Shown here in pieces: positions 34,297 to 43,026 of a stretch of DNA of 64,000 nt. The stretch's first letter is position 1. Each line of letters opens with the position of its first letter. Source of the DNA: CBFFRJ01 sp051486985 (GTDB taxonomy: Bacteria; Pseudomonadota; Gammaproteobacteria; Enterobacterales; Enterobacteriaceae); NCBI RefSeq assembly GCF_051486985.1, contig NZ_JAHVDV010000021.1:1-64000 (forward strand), read 5' to 3'. The notes below the pieces were generated by a model. That model searched no databases and had not been told where the DNA came from. It saw only the letters and a program-made list of their open reading frames with translations. The position numbers and the translations under genes are program-made.

Positions 34297-34743
34297 ATGG
34301 TCATACAGAATAAGTTTGGTTCACTTGGCCTGTTTTTGGGTGTCATTGCATTATTGATGGGCCTTATCCACTCTTCGATGGGTCCTTTTTCCAGCCCCGT
34401 CCCCACCGTAGAAAAAGTCATTGCTGAAAAAATCACAGCCGTGAAAAAAGGGATTGTTGCCGGGTTAAAAGGCGAAGAGCCGCAGACCTACACCGTCGTG
34501 AATAAGCCTGCGGATATTGACAAGATAGTAGATAATACGGGTCTCGTTATGGCCGTTATGGCGCTGCTTTGCGCGTTTATTGCAGGCATTCGCAAAGAGA
34601 ATCGCTGGGGGATCTATGGCGCCCTCTGTTTCGGCGGCGGCACCCTTGCGTTTCATGCCCTGTTGTTCGGCATCGGTGTGGTTTTTACGATTCTCCTCAT
34701 CCTCGCCATCATCGCCTTTTTCACAGGAACTTCTCCCTTCTGA
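34297..34743 (+). CDS. yidI: Small inner-membrane protein, YidI-like
   Basis: The 148-residue protein has a first membrane segment (LGLFLGVIALLMGLIHSSMG), a central soluble stretch rich in Lys and Val, and two or three further segments from about residue 80 to the end. The ATG at 34297 is nine bases after GGAG; an earlier ATG at 34282 overlaps that site. Size, topology and location before yidE match E. coli YidI, but I identify it by position and length more than by certain sequence match. Function unknown. Confidence 0.6.
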   Translation: MVIQNKFGSLGLFLGVIALLMGLIHSSMGPFSSPVPTVEKVIAEKITAVKKGIVAGLKGEEPQTYTVVNKPADIDKIVDNTGLVMAVMALLCAFIAGIRKENRWGIYGALCFGGGTLAFHALLFGIGVVFTILLILAIIAFFTGTSPF

Positions 34744-34748
34744 TGTAG

Positions 34749-36410
34749 CTAACCCATTCCCCAGAACAGTACCGCCAGCAGTTGCGGCGTGATAATGCGC
34801 AGAAACATGACCAGCGGGTAGACGGTAGCGTAGGAGAGTGCGGCAGCGCCGCTGGTGGCATGTAAGCCGTTCGCGAATGCCAGAGCTGGCGGATCGGTCA
34901 TCGATCCGGCCAGCATGCCGCACAGCGTGAGATAGTTCATTTTACCCAGCAGGCGCGCCAGTATACCGACGGTTAATAGCGGGATGGCGGTGATAAAGAT
35001 GCCATAGCACATCCAGTTCACGCCGTCGCCGTGAGTGAGCGTGGCGATAAAACCACCGCCTGACTTCAGCCCCACGACCGCCAGAAAGAGCACAATACCG
35101 AGCTCCCGTAGCGCGAGGTTTGCGCTCGGCGGCATAAACCAGTAAAGCTTGCCGATGCTGCCAATACGCCCAAGGATCAGCGCCATGATAAGCGGCCCCC
35201 CCGCCAGGCCGAGCTTCAGCGCCACCGGGAACCCCGGGACAAAGAGCGGAATCGACCCCAGCAAAACGCCAAGGCCAATGCCGATAAATACGGGTAGCAT
35301 TTGTACCTGCTGAAGCTTGTGCTGCGCGTTGCCGAGCTCGGACGCAACCGCGTCGATGGCCGCCTGCCGTCCCACCAGATTGAGAATATCGCCAAACTGC
35401 AGACTGGCGTCACTGCTCGCCACCAGCTCTACCCCGGCGCGGTTAAGGCGGGAGATCACCACATCGTAACGCTCTTTAACGTGCAGATCGCGAATGCGTT
35501 TGCCGAGCACCTTTTCATTAGTGACCACAATGCGTTCGACGCGCAAATCCGTACCGCGTGTTGAAAGTGAGGTTTCCACTTCCTGGCCCATCACCAGCTG
35601 CGCGCTGTGCAGGTCTTTCGGTAATCCCACCAGATGCAACAAGTCACCTAACTGAATGAGCGTGCCGGGAGAAGGCACCATCAGCGTTTCATTCCGTTTC
35701 AGGCGCGAACAGATAATCTTGTCGCTGTTGAGCATGGGCACGTCCTGAATCGCCATGTTATTCAGATTCGGGTTTTCGACGCGAATGTTGATGGTTTTGA
35801 TCAGGGCGTTACCGTTGCTGGTGCCAGCATCGTGCTGTTCGGCTTCGCGCTCTACGTTGACCCGAAAGCCCACGCGCAATAGCCACATGGTGAGTAAAAT
35901 CCCACAAATACCAAAGGGGTAGGCCATCGCGTAGCTCATCCCCATCTGATCGAGGATAGTGGTCGGCGTCCCGAGGTCGTGAAGGATTTGCTGCCCGGCA
36001 CCCAGCGCCGGCGTATTGGTCACGGCACCGGAGAAGATGCCGAGGATCACCGGTAGCGGGATGTTAAAGAGTTTATGCAGGATGGCGGTTACCAGCCCAC
36101 CGAGGATAACAATCAGGATGGCGAACAGGTTCAGGCGCAGCCCCGAGACGCGCAGCGAAGCAAAAAAGCCCGGCCCCACCTGAATACCAATGGTGTAGAC
36201 AAAGAGGATGAGGCCGAACTCCTGAATGAAGTGCAGCATCGGACTACTGAGCGTCACGCCCGCCTGGTCAACAAAGTGGCCGACGATAATCCCGCCAAAC
36301 AGGACACCGCCTATCCCGAACCCCACGCCACGAATTTTGATATTGCCTATCCATAATCCCACTACCGCGACCAGAGCCAGTACGCTTACAGTTAACGCTA
36401 TATCACTCAT
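34749..36410 (-). CDS. yidE: AspT/YidE-family putative transporter with TrkA-C domains
   Basis: The 553-residue protein equals E. coli YidE in length. It has five or six N-terminal membrane segments, two central RCK/TrkA-C domains (about 190-370; each ending in a DLLHLVG- or DILNLVG-type motif) and another membrane half. The two membrane halves carry the AspT repeat motifs (GIFSGAVTNTPALGAGQQ and GMLAGSMTDPPALAFANG). Known relatives exchange dicarboxylates or amino acids; the substrate here is unknown. The ATG at 36410 follows AGGG; the longer frame is not supported. Confidence 0.93.
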   Translation of the reverse strand: MSDIALTVSVLALVAVVGLWIGNIKIRGVGFGIGGVLFGGIIVGHFVDQAGVTLSSPMLHFIQEFGLILFVYTIGIQVGPGFFASLRVSGLRLNLFAILIVILGGLVTAILHKLFNIPLPVILGIFSGAVTNTPALGAGQQILHDLGTPTTILDQMGMSYAMAYPFGICGILLTMWLLRVGFRVNVEREAEQHDAGTSNGNALIKTINIRVENPNLNNMAIQDVPMLNSDKIICSRLKRNETLMVPSPGTLIQLGDLLHLVGLPKDLHSAQLVMGQEVETSLSTRGTDLRVERIVVTNEKVLGKRIRDLHVKERYDVVISRLNRAGVELVASSDASLQFGDILNLVGRQAAIDAVASELGNAQHKLQQVQMLPVFIGIGLGVLLGSIPLFVPGFPVALKLGLAGGPLIMALILGRIGSIGKLYWFMPPSANLALRELGIVLFLAVVGLKSGGGFIATLTHGDGVNWMCYGIFITAIPLLTVGILARLLGKMNYLTLCGMLAGSMTDPPALAFANGLHATSGAAALSYATVYPLVMFLRIITPQLLAVLFWGMG

Positions 36411-36492
36411 AAGAATTCCCTGTGAATAACATTGTAAACACAAGGGATTCTCTCAGAGCTGCCGCGGGATGTATGGGCTATGGCGCACAAAA

Positions 36493-36513
36493 AAGCCCCG
36501 CGAGGCGGGGCTT
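36493..36513 (-). terminator. ibpAB operon terminator
   Basis: AAGCCCCGC-GAG-GCGGGGCTT forms a nine-base stem with a T run on the minus strand (AAAAAA at 36489-36494 on the plus strand). It lies just beyond the ibpB stop. Confidence 0.9.
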
Positions 36514-36535
36514 AAGAGGATAAGTTCTGCTATGA

Positions 36536-36964
36536 CTAGCTATTTAACGCAGGACGCTCACTGATGGCGATACGCTGCGGGGCAATGGCTTCCGGTACGT
36601 TACGGGTCAGGTCGATATGTAGCAAGCCGTTGTTAAAGGTCGCCCCGGAAACTTCCATATGTTCGGCCAACGTAAAGCTCAGGGTGAAAGGCTGAATCAC
36701 CAGCCCCTGATGCAACCATTTTGGCTCGTTCGCCGGTTTTTCGGGCGTCCCTTTAATCACCAGACGCGTACCTTCAAGCTGGATATCCAGATCCTGCTGG
36801 CTAAAGCCGGCCAGCGCCAGGGTAATGCGATAGTGATTATCATCGCCTTTTTCAATGTTGTAAGGCGGGAATGATTGTTGCTCAGCGGTGTTTTGCAGGG
36901 CGTTCGCCAGTTTGTCAAAGCCGATCCACTGACGCAGTAATGGGGATAAATCATAGTTACGCAT
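36536..36964 (-). CDS. ibpB: Small heat-shock protein IbpB
   Basis: The 142-residue protein is a class of alpha-crystallin holdase. The central beta-sandwich (about residues 35-125) contains PPYNIEKGDDNHYRITLALA and the C-terminal I-x-I motif IAI in PQRIAISER. With IbpA it coats aggregating proteins and passes them to DnaK and ClpB. It is the second gene of the ibpAB transcript, about 100 bases after ibpA, and has its own SD-sequestering hairpin. Confidence 0.95.
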   Translation of the reverse strand: MRNYDLSPLLRQWIGFDKLANALQNTAEQQSFPPYNIEKGDDNHYRITLALAGFSQQDLDIQLEGTRLVIKGTPEKPANEPKWLHQGLVIQPFTLSFTLAEHMEVSGATFNNGLLHIDLTRNVPEAIAPQRIAISERPALNS

Positions 36965-36973
36965 AGTCTGTTT

Positions 36974-36991
36974 CTCCTTCTGAGAAGCGAG
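36974..36991 (-). promoter_or_regulatory. ibpB RNA thermometer hairpin
   Basis: On the minus strand CUC-G-CUU-CUCAG-AAG-GAG folds with a single bulged G, hiding the AAGGAG ribosome site of ibpB. This is the UYGCU/anti-SD pattern of ROSE-like thermometers that open at heat-shock temperature. Confidence 0.65.
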
Positions 36992-37065
36992 TAAGGTCCT
37001 GCAAGCCTTGCGGCTCGCATCTGCTCCCTGACGGCGAGCAAAGTAATTTACGAAGATTCTGTCGC

Positions 37066-37479
37066 TTAGTTGATTTCGATACGGCGCGGTTTGTTCGCTT
37101 CAGGAATAACCCGCTCAAGATCTACATACAGCAGGCCATTGACCAGGTTCGCGCCTTTTACATGGATGTTTTCGGCGAGCTGGAATTTGCGCTCAAAGTT
37201 GCGCTCGGCAATGCCCTGGTACAGATAAGTGCGCTCTTTCTGCTCGGCGGCATGTGCGCCTTTAACGATAAGCAGATTGTCCTGAGCAGTGATTTCCAGT
37301 TCGCTTTCTGCGAAACCGGCAACCGCAATCGCGATGCGATAGTTGTTTTCGTCAACCAGTTCAACGTTGTACGGGGGGTAGCCGCCGTTACTTTGGCTCT
37401 GATTATTTTCCAGCAGATTGAACAGACGGTCGAAACCAATAGCAGAACGATAAAGCGGGGAAAGGTCGAAGTTACGCAT
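37066..37479 (-). CDS. ibpA: Small heat-shock protein IbpA
   Basis: The 137-residue protein is the IbpB partner, with the same alpha-crystallin core (PPYNVELVDENNYRIAIAVA, LIVKGAH) and C-terminal PRRIEIN. IbpA binds aggregates first and also represses its own mRNA in E. coli. It is preceded by a heat-shock promoter and a thermometer hairpin, and followed by ibpB. Confidence 0.95.
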   Translation of the reverse strand: MRNFDLSPLYRSAIGFDRLFNLLENNQSQSNGGYPPYNVELVDENNYRIAIAVAGFAESELEITAQDNLLIVKGAHAAEQKERTYLYQGIAERNFERKFQLAENIHVKGANLVNGLLYVDLERVIPEANKPRRIEIN

Positions 37480-37488
37480 AAATAAAAG

Positions 37489-37505
37489 CTCCTGAAATCA
37501 GCGAG
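37489..37505 (-). promoter_or_regulatory. ibpA ROSE-like RNA thermometer hairpin
   Basis: On the minus strand CUC-G-CUG-AUUU-CAG-GAG folds with one bulged G and pairs the AGGAG ribosome site nine bases before the ibpA start. The same layout is known for E. coli ibpA. Confidence 0.75.
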
Positions 37506-37581
37506 ATAATCAATTGCCTTCCATAATGGACAGGCTGCTGTAGCGCAACACCCTTGCGGCGTGTCTCCGGCTACACTCTTA

Positions 37582-37609
37582 AAGTAGGGTTGAGGATCGA
37601 TTTTTCAAG
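37582..37609 (-). promoter_or_regulatory. Heat-shock (sigma-32) promoter of ibpAB
   Basis: On the minus strand CTTGAAA (37603-37609) and CCCTACTT (37582-37589) are 13 bases apart, close to the sigma-32 consensus CTTGAAA and CCCCATNT. It lies about 100 bases upstream of ibpA. Confidence 0.75.
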
Positions 37610-37784
37610 GGTCAAATTCTGACTTTTTTTTGCAGTTTCGCACGCTTTGCATAGACTGGAATCACAGCACAAAATGCCAAATTGCGATGGCCGCCACAGA
37701 GCGAGCCCCGAAGTCTGTTTTTCTCTGCAGGGTAGCTACAATGCCTGAAGCAGTCCTCATACTGCACATAACTATGATTAACTT

Positions 37785-38117
37785 ATGATGAAAAAAATTC
37801 TGATAGTTTCAACGTTACTTAGCGGATTGGTGAGTGTCAGCGGATGCTCCAGTGTCATGTCGCACACCGGTGGTAAAGAGGGTGTTTACCCTGGAATGAA
37901 AGCAAGTTCGACGATGCTCTCAGATGATGACACCCATATCGGCATGAAATCCCTGGTGGTTCTGGATATGCCCTTCACGGCGGTAATGGATACCCTTCTG
38001 CTGCCGTGGGACATGTACCGCACCGACAGCTCCATAAAATCACGCGTTGAAAAAAGCGAGCATGACAGCCTGGCGACGAATAACGTCATTCCGCCAGCAC
38101 CAATGCCCGCGCCCTGA
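37785..38117 (+). CDS. yidQ: Lipoprotein YidQ
   Basis: The 110-residue protein has a signal peptide with lipobox (LVSVSGC) and matches YidQ (DUF1375) in SSVMSHTGGKEGVYPGMKAS, LDMPFTAVMDTLLLPWDMYR and the ending NNVIPPAPMP. It is probably outer-membrane anchored; its role is unknown. Two adjacent ATG codons (37785 and 37788) are possible starts, neither with a clear ribosome site. It lies between ibpA and yidR as in E. coli, divergent from ibpA. Confidence 0.9.
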   Translation: MMKKILIVSTLLSGLVSVSGCSSVMSHTGGKEGVYPGMKASSTMLSDDDTHIGMKSLVVLDMPFTAVMDTLLLPWDMYRTDSSIKSRVEKSEHDSLATNNVIPPAPMPAP

Positions 38118-38118
38118 T

Positions 38119-39345
38119 TTACAGACCCGTTTCCGTTACCCAGAGTTGACGGAAACCCTCCACCTCTTCCATCCAGGCGATGCGTTTCCCGTCAGGCGAG
38201 AACACGACCGCGTCGGCGGAGGGGGGATTTGCGTGATCGGAAGTCAAAAAGGTGATTTCACCACTCTGGGCATCGCAGAGCGCAATACGGTTTTCAACAA
38301 TAAAACCCAGCGCCTTACCTGTTGGATGCCAATTGAACGCGGACTGAATGCCAGTGGTTAATTGGGTCAGCTGTTGTGGCTCACCGCCCTCGGCGGATAT
38401 CAGCCAGAGTTGCACAACGCCCGCGTCGTCTCGCATCAGAAAAGCAATGTGTGTCGCCTGCGGATTGCTGCGCACCCAGTGTCGCGGAACGTTAACCAGC
38501 CCAGGCCATGTGCGCCGATGGGTGAACGTCAGTCGCTGCTGAATAACGCCTTTCGGCGGCGCTGGCAGGGTGGTTGCCGTCCCCTCCAGTGGTGCATCGT
38601 CCGCCTGTTTCCAGCCGGACGCACTCTCAGGCAACGTCACAATAAACAGCTCCGGCACTTTCTCGCCTTTTTCTGACAGGGTATCGCCAATAAACGCAAT
38701 CCTGCCGTTACCCACCCATCCCTCTTCGTAAGCCCGGTTAATCTCATCGCTGCCCGGCATGGGGTTAACGGTTGTACGACTGACCAGCACGCACCAGTGG
38801 CTGCCTGCATATTCACGCGGATGCATACCACCAGGCACCACCGGGCCATACGGCACCGCCACCCCCACATTGCGCAGGTCGCAGCGGGCATCCCATTCAT
38901 GCATCACATGATCGTTATAGGTAAAGCTGACCTTTTCACCGTTGGGGCTAAACACATGCACATGGCTGCCGCCGCGCAATGCCCCTGGAGTATAGGGGGC
39001 GGTGATATCCATCGCATCCAGATTCGCGGTGTTGCCTTGGGTGGTAATGACGCCCCGGCGGTGGTGAAAGTCATAGTGCCAGTCGGCATCCGGGTTTTCC
39101 GGGCCGTGGATAAACACATATTTCTCGTCATGGGGATGAACGGTCACCACGCCGACATGCGCGCCTTCAGGTGCCTGATAGATAACCTCAAGCTCGCCAG
39201 TATGAATATTGACGCGCTCAATGGTTTTTCCGGTAAAGGAGGCGCCGGACGGACGCACATCAAACACCAGCCACTGGCTGTCCGGTGTCCAGGTATGAAT
39301 GTTGGTAAGTTGATGATGACGGGGAGCTGTGGTGATCTGTTTCAT
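38119..39345 (-). CDS. yidR: Beta-propeller protein YidR
   Basis: The 408-residue protein is a TolB/PD40-type beta-propeller with repeats such as TPDSQWLVFDVRPS, SPNGEKVSFTYND and SPDGKRIAWMEEVE. E. coli YidR belongs to the same family as oligogalacturonate lyase, but lacks known activity. The ATG at 39345 gives a start close to the E. coli one; the frame is open for 15 more codons. It is convergent with yidQ. E. coli cbrA and the dgo genes, which follow there, are missing here. Confidence 0.87.
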   Translation of the reverse strand: MKQITTAPRHHQLTNIHTWTPDSQWLVFDVRPSGASFTGKTIERVNIHTGELEVIYQAPEGAHVGVVTVHPHDEKYVFIHGPENPDADWHYDFHHRRGVITTQGNTANLDAMDITAPYTPGALRGGSHVHVFSPNGEKVSFTYNDHVMHEWDARCDLRNVGVAVPYGPVVPGGMHPREYAGSHWCVLVSRTTVNPMPGSDEINRAYEEGWVGNGRIAFIGDTLSEKGEKVPELFIVTLPESASGWKQADDAPLEGTATTLPAPPKGVIQQRLTFTHRRTWPGLVNVPRHWVRSNPQATHIAFLMRDDAGVVQLWLISAEGGEPQQLTQLTTGIQSAFNWHPTGKALGFIVENRIALCDAQSGEITFLTSDHANPPSADAVVFSPDGKRIAWMEEVEGFRQLWVTETGL

Positions 39346-39414
39346 GTGTTGGATAACCCTGATGCCATGTTTTGCATCAGGGTATCGCAAGGCAGAGGGA
39401 TTAACCTACCCGTT

Positions 39415-39594
39415 TTACATCCCCGGCCAACAGGATAGAGGAGAGAGCCCCACCAGCTTGCGGTGGAAAATCCGCTTCCAGTCCGCTCGGGTTAACGGCT
39501 GGCGCGCCTCTTTTTTCACCGGCGCATCACCGTCAATCAGACCACCGCCTTCGCGGATGTACTCAAGTTCTGCCGGCGTCAAGCTTTTAGTCAG
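39415..39594 (-). CDS. Short unassigned reading frame overlapping the yidA stop
   Basis: A frame on the minus strand ends at a TAA at 39415-39417 and encodes LTPAELEYIREGGGLIDGDA, then a basic part with LTRADWKRIFHRKLVGLSPL and an SCWPGM end. Its first codons overlap the stop of yidA in a CTGA arrangement (CTG ACT AAA AGC TTG), with CTG or TTG as the only start choices. The peptide has the composition of real protein rather than shadow frame, and could be the surviving 3' end of a lost gene or a small coupled gene. I do not recognise it. Confidence 0.35.
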   Translation of the reverse strand: MTKSLTPAELEYIREGGGLIDGDAPVKKEARQPLTRADWKRIFHRKLVGLSPLSCWPGM

Positions 39595-40412
39595 ACGGGG
39601 GAGTTCAGTACAAACTTCTCAATGACGTAAGCCACGCCATCTTCCAGATTAGATTTGGTGACAAAGTCAGCCACCTCTTTGACAGACGGAATAGCGTTAT
39701 CCATCGCAACACCCATGCCAGCGTATTCGATCATAGCGATGTCGTTTTCCTGGTCGCCAATGGTCATGACCTCTTCCGGCTTGATACCCAGCACATCGGC
39801 CAGTGATTTCACGCCGGTGCCTTTATTCACGCGCTTATCGAGTATTTCGAGGAAATAGGGCGCGCTTTTCAGCACGGTATATTTCTCTTTCACTTCCGCC
39901 GGAATACGGGCAATGGCTTTATCCAGAATCTCTGGTTCGTCAATCATCATCACTTTCAGGAACTGGGTGTTCGGGTCCATATTTTCCGGCTCGCAGAACA
40001 CCAGCGGGATGGTCGCGACAAAGGATTCATGCACCGTGTAGAAGCTGATGTCGCGGTTAGCGGTGTAGAGCGTGTTGCGGTCAAGCGCATGAAAGTGAGA
40101 ACCGACCTCGCGGGACAGTTTTTCCAGATACAGATAGTCGTCATAACTCAGCGCAGTTTGCGTCACCGTGCTACCGTCACTGGCATTTTGTACCAGCGCG
40201 CCGTTGTAGGTGATGCAATAATCCCCGTCACGCTCCATATGCAGCTGTTTGACGTAAGCATGCACACCGGCGTAAGGACGCCCGGTGGTCAGGACAACTT
40301 TGACGCCACGTTCACGTGCGGCCGCAATAGCATTTTTAACAGCAGGAGAGATGGTATGGTCCGGTAACAACAATGTTCCGTCCATATCAATTGCGATAAG
40401 TTTGATAGCCAT
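39591..40412 (-). CDS. yidA: HAD-family sugar phosphatase YidA
   Basis: The 273-residue Cof-type HAD phosphatase matches E. coli YidA almost throughout (MAIKLIAIDMDGTLLLPDHT, nucleophile Asp9 and acid Asp11; LTTGRPY; Lys in KGTGVKSLADVLGI; GDQENDIAMIEYAG). It removes phosphate from sugar phosphates such as erythrose 4-phosphate. The C-terminus ends VLNSPV, three residues longer than the E. coli VLN. GGGGATC precedes the ATG. In E. coli yidB separates it from gyrB; here yidB is absent. Confidence 0.95.
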   Translation of the reverse strand: MAIKLIAIDMDGTLLLPDHTISPAVKNAIAAARERGVKVVLTTGRPYAGVHAYVKQLHMERDGDYCITYNGALVQNASDGSTVTQTALSYDDYLYLEKLSREVGSHFHALDRNTLYTANRDISFYTVHESFVATIPLVFCEPENMDPNTQFLKVMMIDEPEILDKAIARIPAEVKEKYTVLKSAPYFLEILDKRVNKGTGVKSLADVLGIKPEEVMTIGDQENDIAMIEYAGMGVAMDNAIPSVKEVADFVTKSNLEDGVAYVIEKFVLNSPV

Positions 40413-40529
40413 GAGATCCCCGGAGTAAATGATTCCAGACTCATGCTAACGCGATTTAGCTCAAAAAACAGCAAAAGAGTCGGGGGAAAAGGGGCCGGGA
40501 TCGTAGCGAAAGATTCCTCTTTTGCGGGC

Positions 40530-40566
40530 AAAAAAAAGCCCGGAGGCAGGATGCCACCAGGCTTTA
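40530..40566 (-). terminator. gyrB terminator
   Basis: On the minus strand AAAGCCTGG and CCGGGCTTT-type arms (loop GTGGCATCCTGCCT) are followed by a run of eight T. It lies 18 bases beyond the gyrB stop. Confidence 0.85.
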
Positions 40567-40583
40567 ATGCAGACGATGACCGA

Positions 40584-42998
40584 TTAAATATCGATATTCG
40601 CCGCTTTCAGGGCGTTCTCTTCGATAAAGGCACGACGTGGTTCGACGGCATCGCCCATCAGGGTGGTAAACAGCTGGTCTGCCGCAATTGCATCTTTAAC
40701 CGTGACGCGCAGCATACGGCGGCTGTCCGGATCCATAGTGGTTTCCCACAGCTGATCCGGGTTCATCTCACCCAGGCCTTTATAACGCTGAATCGAGAGG
40801 CCACGACGGGACTCTTTCACCAGCCAGTCCAGCGCCTGCTCGAAGCTGGCAACCGGTTGTTTGCGCTCGCCACGCTCAATGTACGCATCTTCCTCGATCA
40901 GACCACGCAGCTTCTCGCCCAGCGTACAGAGACGACGATACTCCGCACCGGTCACAAACTCATGATCCAGCGGGTAATCAGTGTCCACACCGTGGGTACG
41001 GACACGGATAATCGGCTCAAACTGCTGCTGTTCAGCGTTTTCACGGATGTCGAATTTCCACAGGCTACCGTGCTGCTCACTCTCATTAAGCTCAGTGACC
41101 AGCGCATTGACCCAGCGTGTTACGGTCTGTTCATTACCCAGATCGCTCTCACTCAGCGTCGGCTGGTAGACCAGCTCTTTCAGCAGGCTACGCGGGAAGC
41201 GACGTTCCATACGACCAATCATCTTCTGCGCGGCGTTGTATTCGGAAACCAGACGCTCCAGCGGCTCACCGGCGAGAGCCGGCGCACTGGCGTTGGCGTG
41301 CAGAGTCGCACCGTCCAGCGCAATGGAAATCTGGTACTGGTCCATCGCTTCATCATCTTTGATGTACTGCTCCTGCTTGCCTTTCTTCACTTTGTACAGC
41401 GGCGGCTGAGCAATATAAACATGGCCACGCTCAACGATTTCCGGCATCTGACGATAGAAGAAGGTCAGCAGCAGCGTACGGATGTGCGAACCATCGACGT
41501 CCGCATCGGTCATGATGATGATGCTGTGGTAACGCAGTTTGTCCGGGTTGTACTCATCGCGGCCGATGCCACAGCCTAAAGCGGTGATAAGCGTAGCGAC
41601 TTCCTGCGAGGCGAGCATTTTGTCAAAGCGCGCCTTTTCAACGTTCAGGATTTTACCTTTCAGCGGCAGAATGGCCTGGTTTTTACGGTTACGCCCCTGT
41701 TTTGCAGAGCCGCCCGCAGAGTCCCCTTCCACCAGGTAGAGTTCAGAGTGTGCCGGGTCACGCTCCTGGCAATCCGCCAGTTTGCCCGGCAGGCCTGCCA
41801 GGTCCAGCGCGCCTTTACGGCGGGTCATTTCACGGGCGCGACGTGCCGCTTCACGGGCGCGCGCTGCGTCGATAATTTTACCCACCACGATTTTGGCGTC
41901 AGAGGGGTTTTCCAGCAGGTATTCGTTCAGCAGTTCGTTCATCTGCTGTTCAACCGCCGATTTCACCTCAGAGGAGACCAGCTTATCTTTGGTCTGGGAG
42001 GAGAATTTCGGGTCCGGCACTTTAACCGAGACAACGGCAATCAGGCCTTCACGGGCATCGTCACCGGTGGCGCTGACTTTGGCTTTTTTGCTGTAGCCTT
42101 CTTTATCCATGTAGGCGTTCAGGGTACGGGTCATCGCTGCGCGGAAGCCCGCCAGGTGCGTACCGCCGTCACGCTGAGGAATGTTGTTGGTAAAGCAGTA
42201 GATGTTTTCCTGGAAACCGTCGTTCCACTGCAACGCCACTTCGACGCCGATACCGTCTTTTTCGGTAGAGAAATAGAAGATATTCGGGTGGATCGGGGTT
42301 TTATTTTTGTTGAGATATTCAACAAATGCCTTGATGCCGCCTTCATAGTGGAAGTGATCTTCTTTGCCGTCGCGTTTGTCACGCAGGCGAATAGATACGC
42401 CGGAGTTCAGGAAGGAGAGCTCACGCAGGCGTTTTGCCAGAATCTCGTATTCGAATTCAATAACGTTGGTAAAGGTTTCGTAGCTCGGCCAGAAACGCAC
42501 CATAGTACCGGTTTTTTCGGTTTCACCGGTGACTGCCAGCGGCGCTTCCGGAACGCCGTGCGCGTAAATCTGGCGATGCACTTTATTATCGCGCTGGATA
42601 ACCAGCTCCAGTTTCTGCGACAGGGCGTTAACCACTGAAACGCCGACGCCGTGCAGACCACCAGAAACTTTATAGGAGTTGTCATCGAATTTACCGCCCG
42701 CGTGCAGTACGGTCATGATGACTTCCGCGGCAGAGACACCCTCTTCCGGGTGAATACCGGTCGGGATCCCACGACCATCATCCTGTACAGAAACCGAGTT
42801 ATCGCTATGGATAGTGACAACGATGTCTTTACAGTAACCTGCGAGCGCTTCGTCGATAGCGTTATCCACAACCTCAAATACCATGTGGTGCAGACCGGTG
42901 CCGTCATCCGTATCGCCGATATACATGCCCGGGCGCTTACGTACCGCATCCAGCCCTTTCAGGACTTTGATACTGGAGGAGTCATAAGAATTCGACAT
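40584..42998 (-). CDS. gyrB: DNA gyrase subunit B
   Basis: The 804-residue ATPase subunit of gyrase equals E. coli GyrB in length and nearly in sequence. The GHKL ATP site (ENaIDE-type VVDNAIDEA, DDGRGIP, GGLHGVGVSVVNAL), the TOPRIM domain (LVEGDSAGGSAKQGR, MTDADVDGSHIRTLLLTF) and the quinolone-region residues (LNVEKARFDKML) are intact. The ATG at 42998 is the E. coli start; the preceding TTG is not needed. It is the last gene of the dnaA-dnaN-recF-gyrB order. Confidence 0.98.
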   Translation of the reverse strand: MSNSYDSSSIKVLKGLDAVRKRPGMYIGDTDDGTGLHHMVFEVVDNAIDEALAGYCKDIVVTIHSDNSVSVQDDGRGIPTGIHPEEGVSAAEVIMTVLHAGGKFDDNSYKVSGGLHGVGVSVVNALSQKLELVIQRDNKVHRQIYAHGVPEAPLAVTGETEKTGTMVRFWPSYETFTNVIEFEYEILAKRLRELSFLNSGVSIRLRDKRDGKEDHFHYEGGIKAFVEYLNKNKTPIHPNIFYFSTEKDGIGVEVALQWNDGFQENIYCFTNNIPQRDGGTHLAGFRAAMTRTLNAYMDKEGYSKKAKVSATGDDAREGLIAVVSVKVPDPKFSSQTKDKLVSSEVKSAVEQQMNELLNEYLLENPSDAKIVVGKIIDAARAREAARRAREMTRRKGALDLAGLPGKLADCQERDPAHSELYLVEGDSAGGSAKQGRNRKNQAILPLKGKILNVEKARFDKMLASQEVATLITALGCGIGRDEYNPDKLRYHSIIIMTDADVDGSHIRTLLLTFFYRQMPEIVERGHVYIAQPPLYKVKKGKQEQYIKDDEAMDQYQISIALDGATLHANASAPALAGEPLERLVSEYNAAQKMIGRMERRFPRSLLKELVYQPTLSESDLGNEQTVTRWVNALVTELNESEQHGSLWKFDIRENAEQQQFEPIIRVRTHGVDTDYPLDHEFVTGAEYRRLCTLGEKLRGLIEEDAYIERGERKQPVASFEQALDWLVKESRRGLSIQRYKGLGEMNPDQLWETTMDPDSRRMLRVTVKDAIAADQLFTTLMGDAVEPRRAFIEENALKAANIDI

Positions 42999-43026
42999 CA
43001 ACGTTTCTCGCTCATTTTATCTTGGG

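Noticed and set aside
41748..42638. Open frame opposite gyrB
   Set aside because: It is created by the codon bias of gyrB on the other strand and has no domain features.
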